Source of the DNA: Chara braunii
Lineage: Eukaryota; Streptophyta; Charophyceae; Charales; Characeae
Length of the DNA: 35,956 bases
Assembly: GCA_003427395.1 (NCBI GenBank)
Contig: BFEA01000186.1
Span: 947,880 to 983,835 of the forward strand
Direction of reading: 5' to 3'
Made by a program: the position numbers and the translations under genes. Shown piece by piece: positions 9,057 through 19,044 of the stretch. Each line of letters starts with the position of its first letter. The stretch's first letter is position 1. The notes beneath the pieces were generated by a model. The model saw nothing but the letters and a program-made list of their open reading frames with translations. It made no database searches and had not been told where the DNA came from.

Positions 9057-10072
9057 TGCGAGGATTGAGCCCCTCGCAAGGCCTTTCTGGCCTCGACCCC
9101 CAACAACAGGACCCCCAGCAAGCCTTGTGCCCACCCTCAGTGAAAGCGGGCTTGCATTTCAACACGAGGTCTTGTTCTTGTCATTTCTGAATTGGGGAGG
9201 CGCCAGACAGTTGCCAAGCGGCAGTTGGTTACACGGCCGATGCCCTGTGGGATCCCAACATGGTGAGCCTCTGGGCTCATCCAAACAGCGACATGACCAG
9301 AGGCAATTCGTACAATAGAACTGCAACGTGTGACACTGGCCACATCACACAGTTGGGCTGCTTGACTTTTGCGGGCCCAGGCCACTGTGTGCATTGGGCG
9401 TGGCCACAGATACTTTGGCCCGACCAGAAGCCACTGGAAACACTGTGGCAAGGCCCAGGCAAAAGAAGGCAAGGCACACTTTCCATATAGGAAAGTGCTC
9501 GCCTCCCAGCAGAGCATTCTGGCTCTGCTCATCCTCACGGCCGCGCTGCTGGAATACAGCGCGAGCAAGCTGCCAGGGAGCTGGCTGGAGGGGCGCACAC
9601 GGGCGCAGATCGGTGAGGGGAGCTGGTGGGCAGCGAGAGCGAGTGGCCATAGCCGAGCCTGCTTGCAAGGAGGCTGGTGTGGGCAATGTCGTGCATGGTG
9701 GGTGAGCACAGGGTGAGGAGAGAGAGAGATGCGAGGCACGCACCTGGTGTGTGCGGCAATCTGTACGGGCGACTTCGTCATGTACATTGGTCTTCAGCTG
9801 GAAGTGACTCCTTGTTGCATGTCGCAGTGGTTGGCTAGATAGGTTCTGAGTAGAGATAGGCTGGGCGCTGAGAGCCAATCGAGAAGGGACAATGGATACT
9901 TCGTTGCTGGTGGCGAGAAGAGGCCGACATTGACATTTGAGTTCACTGTATTGCTCATATTTGGCATGTATCTCAGTGAATTGTGCTATCTGCTTGGGAC
10001 ACTACTATTTGGCTTTCAACGTCATATTGCAATTTGGTTTTCTGTCAATCGCTCTCGCTCATGTTCCTTGCA
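9057..10072 (+). repeat. 3' LTR of element B (about 1016 bp)
   Basis: The LTR runs from TGCGAGGATTGAG to GTTCCTTGCA and is full length relative to LTR A. It contains the conserved inverted repeat (9477-9497). CACT follows directly and matches the bases before the 5' LTR. Confidence 0.92.
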
Positions 10073-10205
10073 CACTGTACGGGAATGCAATAACTAGGCC
10101 TGCTAGGAACCCTCAGCGAGACTCAGCTTCCTTCCTACGGAACAATTCAAAATGCGGTTATTCGCAAATCAACCCTCCCTCCCAAACATCCCTTGAACTT
10201 TTCGT
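10073..10205. repeat. Duplicated host segment, right part (after element B)
   Basis: It starts CACTGTAC and follows 10574-10720 closely (AGGCCTGCTAG, CCCTCAGCGAGACTC, GGAACAATTCAAAATGCGG, CAAATCAACCCTCCCTCCCA). Joined to 5170-5425 it reconstitutes the pre-insertion locus. Confidence 0.9.
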
Positions 10206-10208
10206 GCA

Positions 10209-10310
10209 TATATAATACATATCATTGGTTGTATCCACCACCTTCTGACCTTCGCATGGAAAATCCGGGTCCTCTGCAAGTACTACAACTTCTGAGTGCT
10301 GGCTGACACC
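10209..10310. repeat. Dispersed repeat copy (also at 24722-24815)
   Basis: AATACATATCATTGG, GTATCCACC, CCTTCTGAC and TCCTCTGCAAGTACTACAAC are shared, in order, with 24722-24815. Weaker similarity is seen near 4310-4400. The family is not one I recognise and no coding capacity is visible. Confidence 0.8.
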
Positions 10311-10722
10311 CCTCAGCTATTACCAGCATACATAACCTACAACCTTTCGTTCTCTCCATAGCTGAGGGCAAGGTTCACATCCTGGTGTGAATAGACTTAC
10401 AGGTCCTCTCGTAATACAGGTGCTCTACCTCCCTCGCATCCAGTATATGAAGCACTTTGATATGTAAATCACTTATGCTTAGAGCCTTAGAAGCAAATTT
10501 TAAGCCTCACCGCACCAGCAGCCAGGCCATACAAATGGAGCGTGGGTGACCACCTTGTCATGGAGAATATAGCCATGTACTTGCCCACTGTACAGGCATA
10601 CAATAACCAGGCCTGCTAGAAACCCTCAGCGAGACTCCGCATCTTTCTTATGGAACAATTCAAAATGCGGCTGTGCAAATCAACCCTCCCTCCCAAACAT
10701 CTCTTGAACTTCTGCATATACA
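10295..10722. repeat. Duplicated host segment, intact copy with empty site
   Basis: This paralogue of 5170-5425 plus 10073-10205 is uninterrupted. The site matching the element B insertion reads CCACTGTAC at about 10572-10580. It lies in tandem, shortly after the interrupted copy. Confidence 0.88.
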
Positions 10723-10989
10723 AGAAGGACCAGTGCGACTTCGCCCGCATGACAGTAGGTCAGCGCATAATGTAATTACTGTGACTCGCAAGGACTGTAA
10801 ATTTCGAAATACAGCTTCATCAGACAGAAGGAGAGGGTGAATGTGGAGGTGCATTAGCGGATCCTGATAGGATTGTCAGTGCACGGGTGCAGCTTAAAAT
10901 GATGATGAAGGAATCGTGAGTTTACCATGGCAGGTAAGGACATCATCTGTTAATCATCCGAATCATCAACATACAGGCACATCATGCTA

Positions 10990-11048
<59 letters not shown>

Positions 11049-11480
11049 TTTGATGACGTTGACATAGGGCAACAGTTCAACTGCAGAAGGGTTGTTGTTT
11101 TTTCGTTGTTTTTCCCCATTCTTTTTTGTTTTGGACATATAAGCAAGGGCAAGAGTTTTTACAACCATATTTGCTCCTCTGTTCAGACTCTGTTACGACG
11201 ACCGTGATAATGATCATAACGACTCTGATGATGTGATCATCTTAGCCGTGATCATGATCATGAAATGAACAGATGGTGATTGATACGCATGGTGCATACC
11301 CGCATTGACCCCATCATCGGGGTGACTACGACCATTCCCGTCATCATTATCGCGAGGTACAGAAACTGCAACATGTAAGTGTTTGTATTCAGATTGTACT
11401 ACAACCGTGATGATGAGGATGGCTACCCTTACCATGATGATGACCGAAGCAGAGTAATACGTATTAATTAATTAGAAAAA
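10723..11480. other. Host non-coding DNA with (GA)n and GATCATGATC-rich stretch
   Basis: No gene is recognised. It contains a GA microsatellite (10993-11046) and a run of short palindromes based on TGATCA/ATGATCAT (about 11180-11430). The open frames here are short and follow repeat composition. Confidence 0.6.
10993..11046. repeat. (GA)n microsatellite
   Basis: About 22 GA units run without break, followed after an A-rich interruption by five more. Confidence 0.97.
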
Positions 11481-12410
11481 AAGAAAGAAAAACAGGTTGA
11501 TTGCTATACGTAATGATCTGCAACGTGGCACACCCCCCCTCTACGTCCACTCGTTCTTTTTCTGTTTCTTAGTTTTCTTTTTCTTATTATTACACCTGCT
11601 TAACATCGAATTACCGATATTCGCACACCCCCCCTCTACGTCCACTCAAACTCATGTCGGCATTGCACCCCGCCATCAGTGTCACAGCGCCCCCTCCGAC
11701 CCTTCCGCGCCCCGCACACCTGCACGAACCCACCTTAAAGCATAAAATTGGTAACCCACGATCGTCTTCCACGCCGGTTTCCCCGCGAAATTGTTGATAG
11801 CTTTCTCTGTCTGCGAAGGCGTACGCCGTGGAACGATCACCGACACATCAGCATGCGCGTCAGACTGTCGGCACACCACCCAGATGTCAGAACTTGTGGT
11901 ATGCGGATTGCTACCAGATCATCGGGACGAGGGGATCTGACATTACCTTTCCCACTCTACGCCCAGCCCAACTCCTGCTGGAATTACAATATGCGATGAA
12001 TACGATGAATGTCACACCCCTTCCTGCCACCGTCCCACGCACCACCGTCCTGTACCCGTCCGCTTTAACACGCAATACTTACAGCCCTGGACCTCCACAG
12101 ACCACCCTTTTCCCGCCAAACTGCTACCTTTGCGTGTCTCTCAAGCTGCACCTCGCCAAACAATCAGGCACAGAGCACCACGCGCCTCAGACTGTCCGCA
12201 TGCCCCCTACATGCCAGAAACTGTGCTATGCGAATTGCTACCAGCTCATATCGATCACCTGATCGTCCGCTCTCCTCCGACGATTCGTCATCACCGCCCT
12301 ACGGAAGTCCTACAAAATCCTACTTACAAAAAAAACAAACAAAATATTAAAAAAAGATCTACCCTCCAACGATTCATCACCCAAGTCCAACAAAACCCAT
12401 AACTGTGAAT
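11481..12410. other. C-rich unclassified DNA with internal duplications, left of element C
   Basis: No gene is recognised. An exact 24-bp repeat (CACACCCCCCCTCTACGTCC and four more bases) occurs at 11529-11552 and 11624-11647. A diverged 68-bp direct repeat pairs 11855-11921 with 12181-12248 (CAGACTGTC, TATGCG, ATTGCTACCAG shared). The open frame of 144 codons at 11828-12262 spans both copies and has no recognisable motif. Confidence 0.6.
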
Positions 12411-12500
12411 ATGCTATCTGCTTTGGCTTTGAATAATTGGACTTCAGTGTGATTTTGCATTCTGGATTTCTGTGCTTCGTCCATACTCATGTTCCTTGCA
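12411..12500 (+). repeat. 5' LTR remnant of element C (last 90 bp)
   Basis: From ATGCTATCTGCTTTGGCTTT to CATGTTCCTTGCA it is nearly identical to 23441-23530. The rest of the 5' LTR is missing and replaced by unrelated C-rich DNA. Confidence 0.88.
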
Positions 12501-12503
12501 ATT

Positions 12504-12515
12504 TGGTATCGGAGC
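12504..12515 (+). promoter_or_regulatory. Primer binding site, initiator-Met tRNA type (element C)
   Basis: TGGTATCGGAGC sits 3 bp after the LTR end. It matches TGGTATCAGAGC, the usual complement of the 3' end of plant initiator tRNA-Met, at 11 of 12 positions. Element D has the unmodified motif. Confidence 0.85.
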
Positions 12516-13799
12516 TGGTTTGATCGCCACTTACCTTTGGCATGCTGGCGTTATACAGACTTGGTGCGTTGATGATGCTTCTTCGCAGTGGGTACTTGTG
12601 ACGTCAGGCTACTATAGGTGCACGCCCTGGGTAGAGAGGGGTGCACCGGAAGGCTAATGACGGCAGTGTATGCCGTGGGTTACAGCGGAATGTTCAATTG
12701 GTGATGAGAGCATGCTGATGTGGCATTGGACTAAGGTGGCACTGCATTGCGTTGTGGGTGGTACCGAGGTCATGACCGGTCATCAAATGCAACATCAGCT
12801 CAATTGGTGAGAAATCTGTGGTTGGGGGCAGCTATCTCCAAGTACGTTGTTCCCTTACCTTATCTACTCTCTCAATCTCTTCTTACCGTGAGGAAGTGAG
12901 TCCAACTTGAGAGTCCTCTCTTTTGGTGAGGTGTCGTGAGCGCGCTACCTTGAGAGACGACAATCTTCCCGGAAGCATACTGGAAGGAGAAAGGGCGGTG
13001 CCTCTGAAGGGCCCTGGTCGCGAAGCACTTGGGTCACGGTCACCATGCCAACCCACAGGGAGTAGTACACGCATGCGATGGCTGCTGTCCTGTTTGGCAC
13101 TTGCTGCGCTGATAGAAGTTGCTCCCGGTATGCCAGCCCATGACAGACGCTTACCAGACCGTCTATAAATATTTCTGGTTGGGAGTTCATTGTGAATCTG
13201 GTTGTGATCGTCATCCTTACTGCGACGTTAAATAATTCATGAAGACATGGGGGCGCTCTATAAATTCCTCCTGATCAGCCAGATCACATGGACAGGAAGG
13301 CTCGTCGCCGTACGAGGGTAAATAAGAGTGGTTGGGCTGGCTTGCTCGGTGACAACTTGGGCACAGGGGTGGGCCAAAATGCACATGAAGACACTGCCTG
13401 CTCAATGATGCTGTTTCGGATGGTTGGATTGAGGGGAGGGTAGGTTTCAATTGGTGCTCAACTGTATACACAACCATACCCATCAATCATACATCTGCTA
13501 CATTGTCTTTTTACCTTTGATTAGTTGGTTGACGGACTGCTAACCTCACAGACAGATTAGTGTAGGACTGTTGTATGCTACCATAGCCAGTACTAACTAA
13601 TGCTGCTGTAAGTGAACCAGTCAGGGTGCATCTAGACTATGTAGACGATCTGTGTGAATGTAGTAGACATGCCACTTGATTCGATATAGTAGGATACTCG
13701 CCGGACACAACTATTGTTAGAAAATTAGGTGTCGGTCAGATACATGCTGCGGTAGGATCCCATTAGGGGACTCTAGTGTAGACACTATCTGCCTAACTA
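12516..13799 (+). other. Untranslated leader of element C
   Basis: About 1.3 kb separates the PBS and the gag ATG. The first 870 bp align in blocks with the leader of element B. Stops in all frames make coding unlikely. TATAAAT-like strings occur at about 13165 and 13260, but the usual transcription start of an LTR element is inside the LTR, so I give them no role. Confidence 0.7.
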
Positions 13800-15431
13800 A
13801 TGAGTGGGTCAGATCCTGTTGATGATAGAGTTGACAACAGGAGACTAACACGTGCACGGGCACTAAGGGTACCGCACGTGTTCCAGGCCTTGGAGTCGGG
13901 AGAAGAAAGTCGGCTACGTAGAGCCCATGCTCTAGCAGCGGAGATAGCAGCAGCAAACGCAGCAGCTAGAGAGCAGGCAACAGCAGCCAGAGCAGCAGCA
14001 ATGGCTAACGGCGCAAGCTTTGCTGCGTCATCGTCTGCGTCCTCGTAAGGGACTAGTGGGACTCATTTGGGAATGCCACTGAGTTCCACAAGTTCCTCGG
14101 GCAATTCCGGTTCAACAGGGTCTAGACCTTCTAGTCAAATGGCGGGCTCGCAGTTCAGCCCGTTGACCCCGCGTGAGAGGGAGCTCAGAGAAATCCAACA
14201 GGTCGAGAGGCTCCGCCAGCAGTTAGAGGAGGATCTGAAGAAAGCAACCGATAGAGAAAAGGAGATAAAAAGTAGAGCGGCCAGACTTGATACGTTAGAG
14301 GCTGACAAGGCTGCGTTAGAGGGATTGGACGAATCAGGTTTGTCTGACACCCTGAAAGTGTTGAAGAACAACATGTTGTCACTGCATGCGCACGTAAACA
14401 GCAGGATGGACTTCATGCAAAGCACTTTGGACCAGATCCTGGATGCATTGACAAAGCCAGGATTTCGGCCACCAGCACAATCGCCGTTGCCGTTATCGGC
14501 GATGTCAGGTCCCTTTCCGCTTCAAGCTGGCACACAGCCAAGTGGCACATCTGCAGCAGCCGCACAAACTGTTGCATCTTCTTCTTCGGGTCCAGCGGTG
14601 GTTGCTACACCACCGCAACAGGCTAGTCCTCCACAAGGACAGCCGCAAGGTCAATGGTATCCCAAGACCCCAATGAAACCGCCTCTTGCCTTCTCAGGCG
14701 AGAGAAAGGACGAAGAACTCAACACATGGTTGAGGACCGTCCCGGTTTGGGTGAAGGCCAAAAGGACCTTGCTTGAGGACGAAGTGGTAACTGCGGCGTC
14801 TTACCTAGAGGGTAAGGCAGCCAAATGGTTAGATGGTGTAGTTGTGAAGGCTGGGTACGGGCGGCGCATGGCCGATTGGGTTAAGTCTTTGACTTTAGAC
14901 CAATTCATGGAGATGGTAGAAGCTGGATGGCATAACCCACAGGAGGCTCAAAGGGCCACTGATGCCATTAACGAACTTGACCAACGCAAGTTCAGGTCAA
15001 TTAGGGAGCTTACGACTACCGTCAAGAGCCTGATCCTCGTCCCGGGCATCAACTACAGTGACCAGTTCCTCTTAACCACGTTTGTTAGATGTCTACCTGA
15101 GAACATGAGGAACTTACTAGCCAGTGAGGCACGCACTGAGTACCACTCATTTGAGACATTGTCTAGGAAAGCCTTGGGCAATGCTCAACCCACCTCAGGA
15201 AATGACTCAAAGAAGAAGAAGAGTCCTCAGGAGCGGAAGAAGAAGGGGGCGAAGTTGGTGATGGTTGGGTCTGATGGGAGTCAAACTGAGATTGATGAGC
15301 TCTCTGACTTGATGGACTACTCAGAGTATGATGGCGAGGAGGTAGTTGAGGGTAGCAAGCTTGCCGCGGTAGTAAAGACTAAGGCAGGTGGCCGAGCAAA
15401 AGTTGCCTGGCCGAACTGTCAGATTGACTAA
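13800..15431 (+). pseudogene. Element C gag, one in-frame stop, zinc knuckle missing
   Basis: Gag forms the element's cytoplasmic particle. The ATG at 13800 opens an Arg/Ala-rich start (RRLTRARALRV, then an AEIAAANAAAREQA helix). A TAA at 14046-14048 interrupts the frame; the same frame continues to 15431, so the original is about 544 codons. After the stop come a Ser-rich linker, a coiled-coil stretch (RERELREIQQVERLRQQLEE, about 14170-14320), a Pro/Gln-rich linker and the Retrotrans_gag-like core (14690-15170: YLEGKAAKWLDG, W..SLTLDQFMEM, INELDQRKFRSIRELTT, LVRCLPENMR-like). A Lys-rich and then acidic tail follows. No CCHC knuckle or protease follows: the frame ends at 15431 and pol resumes in another frame, so a deletion near 15400 is likely. 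This is the longest and best-preserved frame in the window. Confidence 0.88.
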
Positions 15432-16428
15432 GTTCAAGGCCAGCAGTATTGTAGATACCTATGGCTGCTTGTGTGCATCAGCGTTCTACAACTATTACAA
15501 GCAAAATAAAGAGGAGGGTATGTACCTTGTTTATGTCTCTGAGAAGCGGGAGGCCGTTAAAACACCCCCAGAGATAGAACGCGTCGTTGCTAAGTTCCCT
15601 AATCTGTTCGAGGAGCCCACAGGAGTTGTTGATAGGGAAGTCGTCCACGCTATAGAAATCATTCCAGGGAGTTAGATGAACTTTGGAAGCAACTCAAGGA
15701 GCTAACAGAGAAGGGATGGATTCGGCCTAGTACTTCTCCTTACGGATCACCCGTTCTATTCGTACCGAAGAAGGGGGGTACTTTGAGGATGTGCATTGAT
15801 TATAGGGGCCTCAATGCCATCACGGTGAAAAACGCAGAGCCTCTACCTCGCATAGACGACCTACTGGATAAGGTGCAGGGATGCAAGTACTATACAAAGA
15901 TAGACCTGAAATCCAGATATCACCAGATCGCAATAAGACCTGAGGACCAACACAAGACAGCTTTTCAGACTCGTTATGGTCTGTATGAGTTTGTAGTGAT
16001 GCCTTTTGGTCTTTGTAATGCGCCGGGTACATTCCAGCACGCTATGAATCGGATCTTCCATGACCATTTAGATAAGTTTGTCGTAGTCTATCTAGACGAC
16101 ATTCAAATCTTTAGTAAGTCTACCGAGGAGAACGCACAGCATGTTGAGACAGTACTCTCACTCCTACGACAGCACAAGTATAAGGTCAACTTAGAGAAGT
16201 GCGAGTTTGGCCGCACTAAGATACTATACTTGGGTCTTGAAGTATCCGCGGAAAGGATTAGGTCGGAAGATGCGAAGGTGGCTAGTATTCGAGACTGGCC
16301 ACGACCTCAGACAGTCACTGAGGTCAGATCATTCTTAGGAATGTGCGGCTACTATAGGAACTTCGTAAAGAACTATTCTACAGTCGCCTCTCCTTTGACT
16401 GATCTAACTCAACTTGACACACCATTCG
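15388..16428 (+). pseudogene. Element C reverse transcriptase, catalytic motifs present, 3' end cut
   Basis: A pre-RT linker (15388-15671: ASAFYNYYKQNKEEGMYLVY, then VVAKFPNLFEEP) ends in a frame change at IIPGS. About 14 codons present in element A at this point (KLPKGRIYRM-type) are missing. RT then reads from 15672: [42 protein letters not shown] with the motif A Asp at 15903-15905, [15 protein letters not shown], and the YLDD box at 16089-16100. It continues through [15 protein letters not shown] to [11 protein letters not shown]. All three Asp residues expected in an RT active site are present, unlike in element A. The frame after about 16428 is element D in antisense. RNase H and integrase core are absent. 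Confidence 0.9.
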
Positions 16429-17573
16429 ATAGACACAACCTTTTGGAGGGGTGCTACCTTCAATCAACTCGTTTTGTGTCGGACCGGTCACACGGGAACT
16501 CCATGCGGTTCGGCCAAGACCTCAGGGAACGGGTTGAGAAAGTTGCGGATTTCCGGTGGGATTTCCGGAGGGGGATCGTCACTCTCAGGAGCCAACATAC
16601 CAGATTGCATAGTTGCAGCCAAGACAACAAATTTTGCAGCAGAATCACTTGGACTAGAGATGGATTTAGTAGGGGTAAAAGTAGCTTCCGAGGTGGAAAC
16701 AACATGCAAGGTAGAATCAATATGTACAGCAAAAATAGAAGGCACATGAGCAGGCCTAACAAAGGCTATATACATTTGCTCATCAGTTTTGCGTCTGTGC
16801 CACTTTTTGCAGAATTGCATTGCATTGAGAAAGGTTACTTGGGACTCGTGCGGCCCATCCAAGAGGACTGGTCGCTCGATTCCCATGGCATCTTTGAACA
16901 TGAATTGTGAGTCCTTCCACGTGGTTCTTTCACATTGGGCCTGCAACCAGCCGAAGCCAATAACCGCGTCGAAGGGGCACTGATCAAGGACATAGAAGTT
17001 TAATTCATTCGTGATTGTGCGATCAGCGTTAAAGGTAGTGCGCACACCTTTGACTGCATGCGTGGAAGTGACAACCTCTTGGTTGCCCACTTGGGTCCGA
17101 CAAGGATTCTGCAAAGTCACTTGCTTCATCCCCAAGCGTGCCTTACGAATGTCGTGCAGTGAGAAGTAGTTGGCGGTTGCACCACAATCAGCCAACGCAC
17201 GGATGTAACGACCATTATTGTAGAGTTTGAAGAAGATCAACTTCGTTTTCCCTTGCGCGCGTTCTTGCTTCATGTGAGCCCAGCGCGTCAACAGAGAATG
17301 AAAGTCAATTTCTTCCGACTCTACCCAAGGCTCCTTGTAAAGGATATGGATCTTCTCAACCTTGGAATCAGCATCAGATGGGGTTTCAGGAGAGGTTTGC
17401 TGAGTGGGATCAGAATCCAAAGAAGAATCTGTACTTACATGTTTAGCCTCTCCATCAGTAGAGTGTGTTGATGATGTCTCGAACCCCGGTGTCGGTTTCC
17501 CTGCTGCAATCTGAAACAATGTTGGACTGAATGTCCCGGTTTGGTGCAATGCAGGCAAACTCCTCTCTTCCAC
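16429..17573 (-). pseudogene. Element D protease region and pre-RT linker
   Basis: The frame runs from 17573 to 16488 (361 codons including overlap). It shows a Ser/Thr/Asp-rich linker and then a retropepsin-like domain. The active-site motif is ALADCGATANYFS (Asp at 17187-17189), with Cys where most elements have Ser or Thr. FDAVIGFGWLQ (residues 201-211) corresponds to the FDxILGxxWL motif of Ty3/gypsy proteases. After a long variable linker come [21 protein letters not shown] and a TGA. In the next frame the sequence continues as [19 protein letters not shown], the usual lead into RT, so one more frameshift lies near 16490. The sequence ends at the junction with element C. Confidence 0.85.
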
Positions 17574-19044
17574 TCACTTTCACTACTCCGGAGATCTACC
17601 CATGATTTTGTGGCAGGATCTTCCGATTTTGGTGGAATCTTTGCTCCCTTGGAAAGAAGGATAGTGTTAGTGTTATTCTTCATCGTGGTCCTCGGTCCCT
17701 TACTCTGAAAGGCAGTCTTCTTAAAGGCATTCATGGATTCATCGTCATTCACATACTCAAACTCATGGGCTGACAAAGAGCAAGATGCCCCGCAGTCTTG
17801 CTCTTGATCGTCATCAAGAGAAGATTTTTCTACGAGGGTCTCCTCGTCAGCCTCAAGCAGATCAAATGCTGCAAAACGGTTGCTGCCTGGAAACCGTTTG
17901 CGGCCAGTGGCCTTTTTGCCACTTGATCCACCCGGGAGGTATTGTGCCTCCAGCTTGACTAAGTCCCGCATGAGGGTAAGCCAATCTGTATATCCGTTGA
18001 GCCCGAGCCCTAAGCGATCTTTCAAAGTAGAGGGGACCGTACTGCACAGTCATCTCCACATCCGGAGTAGCAAAGAGTTTACTAACGTGCTGGTGCAGAC
18101 TGTGCACGGTGCCGGTCCACTTGTTGTGCTTGAGCTTGTCAAGCTTAAGTCTTGCTTTAGCTGCAGCATGTGGATCAGCATATTGTTTGATCAAGAGATC
18201 CTCAAGTGTGGTAGTAGGCGTAGCCTTCAGCCACTTGTTCAAGTCTATTCTCTTATAGCCTGATTGGACAGCCTGGGTTTCTAGGAAACCCCGCACGACG
18301 GGCTCCACATTGGTCCCCAGGATAGACGACTGAGTGGACAGGGGTATCCCCAATACATCAAAGTAGGACCGCATGGAGCTGATCCAAGCCTCGACGTCGT
18401 CCTTTCCATCATACTTGGACGGAATCTGCGCCGCCTTCCTGTCGATGTAAGCAAAGTTGCCGCCTGGCCCAACCATTGCTGGGTCCGAGCCCGGGGCTGC
18501 AACAGTTCCAAAAGTCCCTGCACCACCACTTGCCGCTGCAGCAGCAGCAGCAGCAGCAGCAGCGGGGTCTGGACTTGCTGCAGCTCCGCTTTGGCTGTTA
18601 ACCACACTCAAAAAGAAGAAGAAGTAGACGTAGTCGGAGGGGCAAAACTGGACTGACACGCAGCATTGGAGGCAGGATAGGTGAGTGAAGAGACGATTTG
18701 AGCCTGCTGCGAACTAGCAAACTGTTGCAGCTGATCACGGTGCTGCTGCGCCATCTTGGCCATGTCTTCGCGCAACTCCTTGAGCTGCTTAAACACCTGT
18801 GCGAGCTGGCCAGTATGGTCCTCAGCAACCCGGACCCCTAGACTGTTTTCTTTTCTACCTCCTCATGAGTCAGAGCGGACACGGTGTTAAGGACGGCCTC
18901 GTGAGCCTGCACCTTATCCCTTCTCTCTCTCTCTTTCTCTTCCTCCTCCCTCTTCAAGGCTTTCTCGTAGAAGAATTGATACTGCGGTTTTTCTGCCTCA
19001 GGGGCAGCGTCCATCTGCAGTTTCCAATCTGTTGCAGATGCCAT
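17435..19044 (-). pseudogene. Element D gag with CCHC zinc knuckle, several frameshifts
   Basis: The ATG at 19044 opens MASATDWKLQMDAAPEAEKP and a charged coiled-coil stretch (KREEEEKERERRDK). Frame changes lie near 18830, at a T-run near 18605, at a C-run at 18032-18035 (GGGG on plus), and near 17515. The pieces in order are MFKQLKELREDMAKMAQQHR (18796-18608), a polyalanine tract from (GCA)n, the gag core (18600-18040: AAQIPSKYDGKDDVEAWISS, then LEDLLIKQY), and GYTDWLTLMRDLVKLEAQYL (18000-17930). CLHCTKPGHSVQHC, a canonical C-x2-C-x4-H-x4-C knuckle, follows at 17557-17516. The gag frame closes at 17435, overlapping the protease frame by about 140 bp in the -1 frame. That last shift sits where some Ty3/gypsy elements use programmed frameshifting; with so many other breaks, decay is as likely. 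Confidence 0.82.
18538..18563. repeat. (GCA)n trinucleotide repeat
   Basis: About nine GCA units on plus encode a polyalanine run in the element D Gag on minus. Confidence 0.95.

Larger units (their letters stand above)
5426..10072 (+). mobile_element. Element B: internally deleted LTR retrotransposon with target-site duplication
   Basis: Two LTRs in the same orientation bound a 5' leader and the 3' half of pol. CACT lies just left of the 5' LTR (5422-5425) and just right of the 3' LTR (10073-10076), consistent with a 4-bp target-site duplication; a 5-bp reading gives one mismatch. The paralogous segment at 10295-10722 carries a single CCACTGTAC at the matching place and no element. Gag, protease, RT and most of RNase H are absent, replaced by 7241-7487. 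The element lies antisense to the CCCH gene, probably inside an intron. The two LTRs differ visibly at many positions, so the insertion is not recent. Confidence 0.9.
12411..16428 (+). mobile_element. Element C, 5' part (LTR remnant to RT)
   Basis: Components in order are a 90-bp end of the 5' LTR, a PBS, a long leader, gag and RT. The remainder of the same element resumes at 21988 and ends in an LTR whose last 90 bp match the remnant here with only about two or three differences. The break at 16428 is where minus-strand element D starts. Confidence 0.85.

Noticed and set aside
10733-10757. Plus-strand KKDQCDFAR-like string as another zinc-finger piece
   Set aside because: It lacks the histidine and second finger, and is too short to distinguish from chance.
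11828-12262. 144-codon open frame as a gene
   Set aside because: It spans a diverged direct duplication and has no recognisable domain or codon pattern.
13161-13270. TATAAAT strings in the leader of element C as promoters
   Set aside because: They are downstream of the LTR and not conserved in element B; LTR elements normally initiate within the LTR.
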